From: Pampus argenteus
Lineage: Eukaryota > Chordata > Actinopteri > Scombriformes > Stromateidae
Direction: 5' to 3'
NCBI GenBank assembly: GCA_036937835.1
Contig: CM072868.1
Span: forward strand, 10,021,001-10,085,000
DNA length: 64,000 nt
Below, in pieces: positions 50,647-60,828 of this stretch. Position numbers and translations under genes: made by a program. Within the stretch, counting starts at the first letter, position 1; each line of letters opens with the position of its first letter. Below the pieces are notes generated by a model. That model was not told the origin of the DNA. It saw only the letters and a program-made list of their open reading frames with translations, and made no database searches.

Positions 50647-51109
50647 CTGTGGAGAGGAAAATGATACTTTAGACCTATTAATAGCACAGTGCAGGCCACT
50701 TGACATACTAATCTTAAGTAAATAAACCTACAGTATACAGTTGAGTAGTCATCAGACCAGAATTAACAGCATGTTTATCTATTCAATAAGTTGTTTTGTT
50801 TAATGTTTAAAAGGAAGAAGAGCTAATAAAAACTCACTTTTACTCACTTTTCTAGCTGCTGAAATTAGACGCCACCTCTTTAGTGTAATATGTGTTTTAA
50901 GTAAATTACAATTTGAATTTATCTGCGACAGTAACGAAACATTAAGAGGATCGATTTGATCTTTTCAGCTATTGATCAGCAACTTCATGATCACATCACC
51001 CCTTTATTGAATAGCCTGTTAATATGAGCGAAATCTATTCATTGAGTTGAAACACACATTCAGGCTGTGAAATAAATCAATGCATCTAACAGAAAGCAAG
51101 TGACCCCGT

Positions 51110-51146
51110 CCTCCTCCTCCTCCTCCTCCTCCTCCTCCTCCTCCTC
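51110..51146. repeat. (CCT)n trinucleotide tract
   Basis: About twelve CCT units, read as (GGA)n on the egln2 transcript strand, 40 bp into the inferred first intron. Confidence 0.97.
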
Positions 51147-51185
51147 TTTCTCCCCCCTTGAGGAGATCACAGTTCCTCCGCTTAC

Positions 51186-51400
51186 CTTCAGCAGCAAAGC
51201 TTATCCGCTGCGAGCGTACGTGACAGGCTGAGAGTACGCATGTTATTTCCGGGATTGTCTTGCCAGTGTGTGAGTCCCATCCAGTTTTCTAGTCGGTTAT
51301 AAATAATATCCGGGGGATGACGGCAACCAACACCGGGCTGACATATTAAACCAAGCAGGGGGACGGAGGGAGATGCTCGAAGCCACACAAGGTCCCCTCA
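51186..51400 (-). promoter_or_regulatory. Inferred egln2 non-coding first exon and promoter
   Basis: On the minus strand CTGAAG|GTAAGC (GT at 51184-51185) is a good donor that pairs with the acceptor ending at 50647, leaving an intron of 539 bp. Sequence from here to about 51570 is GC- and pyrimidine-rich with CpGs and a CACGTG E-box at 51565-51570. The upstream end of the exon is unknown; 51400 is nominal. Confidence 0.45.
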
Positions 51401-51499
51401 ATCACCAAAAAAAAGTGCTCTCCGTACAGCCGGCGAGCGCCGCTGCCCCTGTTTCTGTCTGTCTCCCCTCCTCCCACCTCCTCCTACCCACAGCCCGCT

Positions 51500-51504
51500 C
51501 GCTC

Positions 51505-51539
<35 letters not shown>
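51500..51539. repeat. (CT)n dinucleotide tract
   Basis: About 40 bp of CT repeat with one CG interruption, at the presumed egln2 promoter. Confidence 0.96.
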
Positions 51540-51770
51540 ATCCACTCCCTCCTATGCATTAAGACACGTGACCAGTTGTTACTACGATCGACCTTCAGCT
51601 GCACTGACAGAAACCGCCCATGCTGTAGCATTAAACAGAAATACGTTTCATATATATATACATTTAGCTTGTGTAGTAGGTTTAAACAGCTTTAGGATGC
51701 AGCAGACATAGTGGATTTGTGGATGATAGATGAAGAATAGGAACAGGTGTGTCAGTGGGAGGTGCTTAAG

Positions 51771-51804
51771 AAAAGGTCAAGCTTGAAGAGGAGCTTGACC
51801 TTTT
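51771..51804. repeat. Perfect 13-bp inverted repeat
   Basis: AAAAGGTCAAGCT at 51771-51783 pairs exactly with AGCTTGACCTTTT at 51792-51804 around an eight-base loop, about 0.4 kb upstream of the inferred egln2 first exon. Confidence 0.9.
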
Positions 51805-52690
51805 GTTTGAGACACACACTGAGATCTGACAAAGAGCCACGCACTGATTTCTAAGTGTCATATAACATCAGAAATGTAACAGATTTTAGCATGATTTAAC
51901 ACCACCCTCCCACTCAAATATACAGTTGTGTTAATTCAAAGTGCCTTAGGTAAATCATGGGTTTTATATCAAAATGTCATGTCCTTGTCGTTTTTAATCC
52001 TATCAGGTTTTTAATTGTTTATCAGTGCTGCCTTGTTTTTCATTTTAAAGATAGAACTGGTCCTTCTGTAGGGTTTCCTGGAGGCAGCAGGCGGCTGCTC
52101 GGGGACTGTTCATGTGTTGTGGCACCTAAATTTGCTACAAAGATAAATATAATGAATGTAAAACTTAACCAAACCTTTTAATCAAATCCAACACAGTCTA
52201 AATATATATATCCCTAGTGTCCTTTTAAAATGTAAAGATTGAGTATTTGAAGCAGGTGTTTGTTTGCAGCCATTGATCTGTTTTCGGAGCCCATGATGTC
52301 CATCCTTAATCCTTGGCTTGTTTATTGTTTAACTCTGCTTACATTTGACACATTATTGTCCACCTATATATTTGTGTACCATGGGGAAGTGAGGTCATGT
52401 GCTATTATAAAACCAGGACTTGTGTTAGGATGCTGGATTAGTGCTTCACCCTGTGGGATTAGGGACAGAGTGTATTGACACAACACTGACACACCACATC
52501 CATCAGTCACTTTTCAGTGTAGCCCTCTCTCAGCCTATAGATGAACCCGGAGAGCAGCCATGTATGTCTAAACACATATACGGCACGCAAATCAAAAAAA
52601 TGAATGAGAGGTCATGTGCAGGTTGTATGAAAGATTCACACAGATTGTAATAGTGAAGACAAACAGCTGGCTTTCCTGCTCTTGTCACAA

Positions 52691-52692
52691 AC

Positions 52693-52771
<79 letters not shown>
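52691..52771. repeat. (CA)n microsatellite, about 80 bp
   Basis: A long CA run with one early GC variant, intergenic. Confidence 0.97.
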
Positions 52772-52772
<1 letters not shown>

Positions 52773-54446
52773 CATTGAAAGACAATGATTCAGCATAAGT
52801 CACCCATAAGAAAGCTTTTAACTCACTATAAACAAACAGCTAGGTCACTGTTGGCCTAGCAAATAGTCAGGTACGTACAGGTATTTGGTGTTGTCACAGT
52901 CATGCAACAAATACATATAGATGTACAGTACATATACAGTACAGGCATGTAAAGGGTATAAGTGCACATGTGTGTGATTATAAGATGAAAGAATACATTA
53001 CTTATAAGAATGAGCATGCAGTTCTGTCTGACGTATGTATTTATTGTCTCGTGCTACATACGTGAATATATGGTCTGAATGACAATAAACTTGAACTCTA
53101 TGATTTAAGGCAGTTAATCAACCAGGCAAACTTAAGCAGTATCCAGTGCTGATGGAGAGAAGTATAGAAATATGGAGCAGAAGTGGAGCTGAAGAAAGGA
53201 TGTGGTTTAATATGTTGAGGTTTATCACAGTCCCAGCGATCAAAAATAAATCTAGATTACGACACAATAAATGTACATCTCACACACGATTATGTGAAAT
53301 CAGCATGTAGAGAAGACTTGTTGCAAAACTCTAAATTGCTCAACAAATCACAGAGGAAACTAACAATAATTCATTAGTCATGAAAAAGCTGGAAACTAAA
53401 TATGAATACATGTGTATTTAATTGGGTTTGTGGTCTGTGTTTGTGTAGCAAAAAGGAACAAATATTTTCAGCGCAATGTGAAGAATAACATATTGTTTAA
53501 GTTTAGTTTCAAGGAAAAAGGAAATAATTCGTCTGCAGCTTGTTTATTATGTTTCTGTTAATCATCTCCACACAGGTACGCCATTACTATCATAGATAAC
53601 CCTAAAGAAGGCTGCGCCCACGCTGTAAGAGCTGCCAGTGTAGAAGTCAAAGGTCATTTGTTTCAAGGATGTATGTTTTTATTGTTGCTGATATGGAGAT
53701 AGACACGTTTTATTGGTTTGATTTGGAAAAGCAAGACGTGACCAGTACGTTTGGTTTATCTATGGCAGCTTTTACACCAATTAGTACACACATGTTGATT
53801 CCATTTAAGTGCAAAAAAACAAAGAAACAATAGAAAAACACTTACAGACACAAAGGAAACTTTTACCCCATTTTCGAGTCATACAGCCAAAACGGTGAGT
53901 AAAGTTGACAAAACATAAAACAATCCTTTTCAGGATTTGCTTCTACCAAGCAACCAAAGCAGTCAGATATCCTTGTAGGAACGACACCATTGTTTTTATA
54001 GCACCGCAAGATAAATTATGATTCATTGTTTGGCATTGATTATAGCGGAGAATATGCATCACACAATCCAAGTTGCCCAAGGTGTTTAAACCACACATAA
54101 CACACAATTACAGGCGCACACACGTAAACCATTAGCTCATGTCGGCTCCAACAATGTTACTGACATGAGTTACGTTTAGAGAAAACAAAACACATCTGGC
54201 CTCCCGTGTACCAAGAGATCAAAAGGAACGCAGTACCATAAGTAAAGGAAAAAACAAGCTTGGAAACACACACATTCACACACCTGCAACATTAAATAGC
54301 CCTGACAGCTTCCCATCCTGTATCCTGTATGGGTTTTTTTTCGCCTCAGAATAACTTACAATGCTCAGTTTACATAATGAAATATAACAGGATTATATAA
54401 TTTAGATAAAACAGCACAGCTGTATATTCATTAAAAGTTTGCTTTG

Positions 54447-54449
<3 letters not shown>

Positions 54450-54507
<58 letters not shown>
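54450..54507. repeat. (TA)n microsatellite
   Basis: About 29 uninterrupted TA units, intergenic; cruciform-prone. Confidence 0.97.
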
Positions 54508-54510
<3 letters not shown>

Positions 54511-56321
54511 TTGTCTTGTTACTTCTCAGTAACCTCTCCGCTTTTATTAATATCAATAAATGATTTGTCTGCTGACCGGTTGACACTTGTATCTAATATT
54601 TGTTTGTTCCAAGGCCTGAAAAACAGTGTTCTCATTGCCAAGGTTAATGCTCCCGACGCAGCTGGCTGGAATCCCCCAGACCGAGTAACACAGACCAGTG
54701 CAGCTCTGCACGTATACATCTCCTCCTCCTCCTCACTGTCACTCTCTCTATCTGTCGCTCTCTCTTCCCTCTTTTCTGTTGACACCGCAGGAATCGAGCT
54801 GAGAGGACAAAGAGTTAACAGGGCCGAGGCCTATTTTTGCTTACTCCGTGTCGAGTAAAGGCTATTATCACCCCAGGAAACTATTATTTTACACAAAATA
54901 TTTTCTGACTTAAATTGTATGTGTCTGTACTGTTTTATTGTGTTATTCAACGTGTCTGTCAAGCCTACACGTCCAAGCGTATGTTAGGGAGAGAATTTCA
55001 ATTGAACAGTTTTGAACGACCTGCTGCTGCTGCTGGATGCATGACAACACAAATGACGAAGGTCACGACAGTCAGATGACCATGTTAAAAATAGGCAACA
55101 GCACTTTGGTGTAATGGACAGTTCGTTTTTTAATTTAATTAAGAAGTGTGGAGAACATGGATGAGGCAAATCCTGAAAAACGCAGAGACGTGGGGATGGG
55201 AGGGGCTGTGTGACAGCAAAGAGAAAACAAAGGTCGGTAAATTAAACATCAGAAATTAAGTATAAAAGCTCTGCAAAACTGTTTCAATCCAAAGGAAATT
55301 AAATTAGAGCCTGATTGTTACTGATCTGCACAATGCAAAACAATAAAGAGAGAAAGCGAGGAGGAGGATTTGTTAGTAAAAGTGAGGTAATGAGAACGAA
55401 GAGAAAAATATGGTGAATGATAGCAGCGAGGACAGAGAGTGGTATGGGTTAGTGAAGAGGTAAGATGGGGTACATTTGAGGATCAGCTGTGCCACTAGCC
55501 TTACTTAAAATAGCTCATACAGAGATACGGACAAAAAGCCTGAACGTTTCTGTCCACAACTGAGCAGGATCTGCTACAAAACTTTAAGTGTTGTGTTTAT
55601 AACGTCATCTGATAATCTGCTGTTTGTACATTACTTAGCTGTCGAAGCAGAATTTGAAGTGTTTTTGGAGCACTTTTGTGTACACATTTCACATACAGTA
55701 TTTCATCTTTTTCAAACCGGTACAATAAGACAAAATGCAGTTGGTTTTTTTACGGGGATTTTGAAATTTCTGAAATTGAATCTTGAATTCAACACTGAGA
55801 ATCAGCGACTCATACACCGATGACACACCAGCCACTGCACACTTTGTAAATATAAATTTTTAGGGCCTGATTAGTTTATAGTGATGGGGACATACAGATA
55901 TTTAGAGACATGGAACAAAGTAAAGAAAAATGACATACAGTTTATCCTGTATGTATTTAAAATGATTATATCTTTCCACTTCATTAATGTATGACACTAT
56001 CCTGTGTGCATGAATATGCAAAACATGCTTGCGTGTTGAGGACTAGATTAAACCTACATTGCTACATGCCTCCTGTTGTCATTCTCCTCTTTCCTTCACA
56101 GAAACACAATCTCTCACCCACACCCATAGAGGCCTTTACTTTATCAGGAACTACAGTGTCTCCTGGACACCACCCCGGGGACCCTGGACCACACCCAGTG
56201 AACCTATGCATGTGTGTCTTACAGTTATCTTATCACCACAATATGATAAAAATAAAAAAAATACTTTGTACAGTTTAAAAATAAACATACAAATCACAGA
56301 GAGTTACTTCATTTCATGATG

Positions 56322-56361
<40 letters not shown>
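56322..56361. repeat. (TA)n microsatellite
   Basis: A TA run of about 40 bp with one AA break, intergenic. Confidence 0.95.
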
Positions 56362-56364
<3 letters not shown>

Positions 56365-56656
56365 CTGTATATTTTATTATTGTGGATTATTCCTCCAGAA
56401 GATCATGTATAATATAATGATCACCTAATGGTGTTATATTTACATTTGTATGGAAAATATGTGAAGAATATGCGGTAATACATTTACCAATATATGAAAA
56501 ATAGCAGCAATTTGTATAGAAATGTGTCATATTAACAAATATATAGTATTAAATCAATGCCAATATGTGAATTTTAAATCTCCTTTTCAGGAAAATAATT
56601 TCAAAGGTTGAAATAAAACAAACTATTATAAACTGCAAATCTGTTATGTGTAATGC

Positions 56657-56658
<2 letters not shown>

Positions 56659-56690
<32 letters not shown>
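56659..56690. repeat. (GT)n microsatellite
   Basis: A GT run of about 32 bp, intergenic. Confidence 0.95.
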
Positions 56691-56692
<2 letters not shown>

Positions 56693-57024
56693 TATGTCAG
56701 TGTATACAAACATTAGTCTCCCATTGTTTTGGGGACAGTAGCGTGAGAGCGACCAGAGGGTCAGCTGCTCATCACATCAAAGATTTGGCTGCTTGTAAAA
56801 GACCCCACTATCTACACACGCACACACTTGCATGTGCACAAACACAAATACAAACTCCCATCTGAGACCCCTGTGCAGCTCTTCATGCTGCTCACACTGA
56901 ACAATCAGGTATGACAGGCGTGGTCTTTCTGGGTCCCGGCGGGCCACAGAAGACAAAAGACCTTCAGGAAAAGGCCGTCCACTCATCCTCACTGAGGACA
57001 CATGGGAGCACAGATCTCTCTTTC

Positions 57025-57055
<31 letters not shown>

Positions 57056-57600
57056 TGATTTTATACAAGAAAGTGTTGAAACCAATGTCAATGTCTTTTC
57101 ATGTTCTGATGGGAAAAAAAACAGGTTTTACACTCACAGCTTGATCTGTTTGAAGCTTGATAGCTTACCAAAAATTAGTTAGAATAAAGATTTGTATTAT
57201 CTGGTGGAAACAAACAAAGCACATCCAACTACCCGAATGTTGGTCTCTCAATCAAAAATGTGTTAAGTGATTTTTTTTCAGGTTATTTTTTTTTTCAAAT
57301 TAGGTTCAGTGTTTTATGCCTATTTTAGGTCATTTCATTGTTCCTCGCCTTGATTGAACAGTTTGAACATGAAAACTGTAGCAAAACAAATAAATAAATA
57401 AAGTCATAGTCATGGTGCTCTGGCGCCCCCGTGTGGCTCATGCGTAAAAATGCAGGTTGTTTTATTTGGGGTCTATCAATATATTTAACGTGTAATAGAC
57501 TGCAAACAAAAACTGAAAAATAAAAATCACTATAAATACCATTAAATTTGACTGATTCTACTGCATTTAATTTGGCCACAGGGAGGCGCTGTTTTACCGC

Positions 57601-57740
57601 TGCTCACCTTTGTCCTACACCGAGCTTCACCGGAGACTTCCGGGTTGTCGTTGACCATGTGAGGGTTCACAGGCCATGCAGAGGTCGTGTTGTGCTTTTG
57701 CTTTTAGCTCGTTTTTTAGCCAGCAGTATCCAGTGATGTG
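57601..57740 (+). promoter_or_regulatory. tmem160 promoter and 5' leader
   Basis: An ETS-type site (CTTCCGGG) at 57637-57644 suggests a TATA-less housekeeping promoter, common for mitochondrial-protein genes. The leader has a start-stop ATGTGA at 57657-57662 and a 21-codon uORF from 57676 whose TGA (57739-57741) overlaps the main ATG by one base. The transcription start site is inferred, so whether the uORFs are on the mRNA is not proven. Confidence 0.45.
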
Positions 57741-60700
57741 ATGGCTTTCCTCAATCTATTCATGAGACGGCAGTTGCCGCCGGCTGTGTCCCACTTCGCC
57801 CGGTTTGTGAAGCTGGTTCACCGGCCTCCCAGCGCCGGAGCCCCGCTGCGGAGGCTGCACGGCTCGGCCCGGCTGCGGACCGGGGAGAAGGGACCATGGG
57901 GGAAGAGTCGGGGGCTGGAGCAGCACCAGCACCAGCTGACAGATCTCGACAAGGCGGACGCGATGGTAGGTTGAGACCCGGAGGGAAATATATACCGATC
58001 ATGAAGCAGCTACTGTGTCACAGCTTGTTTTGCTTTCGTTTCTATTGTTTTGTAATATTATATTCACTACTGTTCGTTTTGCATCAATATTGGTTCTTCA
58101 TCATAACAAATATCCGCAAGAAAAAAAAAATAATATTGTTTTCTTCTGTTCACTTGCAGATGCTGAGGAAGTCTCACGAAACAGGTAATTGAACTGGGAA
58201 GTTTTGTGTGGATTTGTCCTTTAACTTACATACACCAGATTGATTATTATTAATATGATATTTTTCTATCACACTTTAATATATATTTTATATTTTCAAG
58301 AGCAGAAAATGTCTAATGCACTGCCTTTTGTAGGAGACACTGCAATGTATGACAGTGGAGCAGGTGTTTTGCCTTTGACAGCTGTTGACATCATTTGGCT
58401 GCAGCCAGAAATCAATCATGACTCTAAAGGTTTAACATCTGATGATGATGGCGCGTCAAACATATTGGTTTCTAAAATGGCAGATATTAACAACTATTGT
58501 GACTCCTGCAATTTACTGCAAATCCCAGTCTCTGCTTTAATGACCCCATCTTTCCCCTCATGATTAATCTCTATACCAAATGTCTGAACCACAAATCCTT
58601 ATTCATAAATGCACCATCAGTCATTAATGAATGGGTAATTAATGCTTACGAGTGCATTCTTTAGTTGTTTCTGGAAAAAAAAACCATTCACAATGACACT
58701 GTATTATGATCATCATCATGAGTTCAGTAAATCTTGTTGTTTTTGCACATTCTGGGTCGTATTTTAGATGTTTCGGGTGTTTCTACTGCTCTTAAACGTA
58801 CAGATGGGTCAAATTTAAACGTAATGATTAAGATTCTATGAAAATGACCATTAACAGAACATAAAAATGTTTAATACAACTGTTAAAATGATCAGAGCAG
58901 GTGTGTCAAACTTGATTTACCTGGGGACTGCTGGAGGCTGGAGGGTATGAAAGTCTCTAACCTGTACATAAAAAAAAGTAGATAAGGTTAAAACATAACC
59001 CAATAAACAACACAATAACAATAAATCAACTTTCAACCTGGCAATGTGCAATTTACTGCAGGCTTTAATGATGATGGGTGTGTTTCAACATATGGTTCAT
59101 TCCACTAGGTGTCGCTCCTGTTCACACACGAGGACGTCTCGACGCATGACGTCATTTACGCTTCTACCTACAGCGACAAAAACAACACGGCGTGTAATGA
59201 ACATCCTGGTAGCAGTCGCCTTTTTTTAATATATATATATTTCACATGTAGAAAGTATGGCGAGCGCATAAAAGGCGACTGTTGTCTGGCTGTTCACTAC
59301 ATGCTGTGCTGTTGTTGCCGGTTTGGGGCGCTGGAAGCCGGTGTAGCTTAGCATGAAGCCCCGAGAGCTGCCTGAGTGGCCCGGCAGAGCTCCACTAATG
59401 TTATACTTTCATACCAAGGTGGGAGCCGCAGCTTGAGGCTCCTGGTACTTTAACAGTTGTAAGCATGTAAACGGTGTCAGTGGTTCAGGCTCCCTGTGCA
59501 GACCTGTAGACTGGTTGTAGACTGGTTGTAGACTGGTTGTTGGCTGGTTGTACTGTGGCTGCTGTTCACTCCCGTCTCTGGATGTCTTCCTGCAGGCTTC
59601 CTGTCCTGGTTCAGGAACGGCCTGCTGGCTACAGGGGTCGGAGTCATCGCGTTTGTCCAGAGTGAAGTGGGACGAGAAGCAGCATATGGTACAAGCTCCC
59701 AATTTATCAACAGCAGGGCTTCTAGTACAACAACAATGCTTGTGATAGTTTATTTACAAAGGTTTTCTGCACACTGTATTTTCTCTATTATTCTTTTTAA
59801 AACTAGTGGATTAAAAAATAATAAAATAAGGTTACACATGCTTTTGAAAATCAGTGAATGTCCATGAAATAAGTGGAATCTTTTATTATTATTATTATAG
59901 CACCTAAAAACATCAATATGCTACATCTTTTTGGACTGCTCTTTGTCTTAAAATCAATCAATTTCAAAGATAACCTTGTAATAGATATTTGCTCTGATTC
60001 AGCAACAGTTTTGAAATAAATAATTTCACAAGGATTTTTGCAATTGACTAAAATAAAAAAATAAAAAAGAGTAGAAAAAGAAGTCCAGATCCTTGATGTC
60101 TAGCTGTAACCAATGTGTAGTTGCAACCAATCGCATCTCGTTTTGTTTAATAAAATTTTAACGGCCAAAACGGGCATTTCGTGTGTTCAAATTTTTATTA
60201 AGCAAGACCTTCATTAAATCATCAAATAGTCATTGAATGTGATCCACATGTGAGTATGGAAACCCTGAAAACAAAAATCCTACCAGCCTTGGTGTTGACT
60301 TTGAAGTTATGAGGTTAACATTATTTATGTCAAAATGAAAGCATGTTGACCTACAGCATTTCTAACGTATACCTTCAGTTAAATCATGAACCTGGTTTGT
60401 GCACAATTTAAATCACTTTCCTATTGTATCTCCTGCTTTCACACACATAGAGAATGAAGACACCCCATAATAATACCATGTCAATCTGTTTTCCCTCAGC
60501 CTTTTTTATCCTGGGAGGTGTGTGTGTGTCCTTTGGCGGTGCCTCGTACATCGGCAGCCTTCTTGCCTTGAGGAGGATGATGCTGCTGTCTGTGCCAGCG
60601 TTGCTACTCCAAAGCACCGTAGTGTGCAGCGCCGCCCTCTTCTGGCTGTGTGCGGTATCTCTCTACATCGGCCGGCTGGAAGTGGAGATCATCCATGAGG

Positions 60701-60828
60701 ACGAGGAGGAGGATGAGGAAGAGTGCCGGGAGTGCCGTGAGAGGCGTGAACACAGAGGATACCGCGGTTCCCATGACAGCAGACACCATGACACTGAGGA
60801 CGATGACATCAAGGGCTCAAACAAGTAG
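57741..60828 (+). CDS. tmem160: Transmembrane protein 160
   Basis: TMEM160 is a small multi-pass protein of the inner mitochondrial membrane whose biochemical role is unsettled. Exons: 57741-57965, 58160-58184, 59596-59688, 60500-60828; 223 residues, TAG at 60826-60828. All borders are GT/AG and in frame. Residues 1-48 are rich in Arg with no acidic residue, as expected of a mitochondrial presequence. The core FLSWFRNGLLATGVGVIAF, then SEVGREAAY and FILGG, aligns with human TMEM160. Hydrophobic segments lie at about 91-105, 116-138 and 143-172, followed by an acidic run (EDEEEDEEE) and a charged His/Arg-rich tail. Human TMEM160 has 188 residues; the extra length is mainly in the tail. The GTG at 57738 in the same frame is not used as the start because ATG follows at once. 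Confidence 0.95.
59147..59154. promoter_or_regulatory. Consensus CRE (TGACGTCA) in tmem160 intron 2
   Basis: A perfect palindromic CREB/ATF site sits in a CpG-containing stretch about 120 bp before a TATA-like ATAAAAG (59268-59274). It may mark an internal promoter; no transcript evidence is available. Confidence 0.35.
59507..59550. repeat. 11-bp minisatellite beside the tmem160 exon 3 acceptor
   Basis: Three exact units of TAGACTGGTTG plus a fourth diverged unit (TTGGCTGGTTG), ending 45 bp before exon 3. Confidence 0.92.
59689..60499 (+). other. tmem160 intron 3
   Basis: An AT-rich intron of 811 bp with A-rich runs and a short (ATT)n patch near 59885. No other feature is seen. Confidence 0.8.

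Larger units (their letters stand above)
51805..57600. other. Intergenic region between egln2 and tmem160
   Basis: Both genes point away from this segment. I see no exon chain. It contains long simple repeats at 52691-52771, 54450-54507, 56322-56361, 56659-56690 and 57026-57053, and a short LINE-tail-like sequence near 53080-53100 (GAATGACAATAAACTTGAAC). Open frames across the repeats are artefacts. Confidence 0.65.
58185..59595 (+). other. tmem160 intron 2 (1.4 kb)
   Basis: It contains an open frame ending at 58563 that could be an alternative last exon, a hAT-like end fragment near 58893-58950 (AGGTGTGTCAAACTT), a perfect CRE palindrome at 59147-59154, a 12-bp inverted repeat (59213-59224 with 59270-59281) and an 11-bp tandem repeat just before exon 3. 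Confidence 0.7.
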
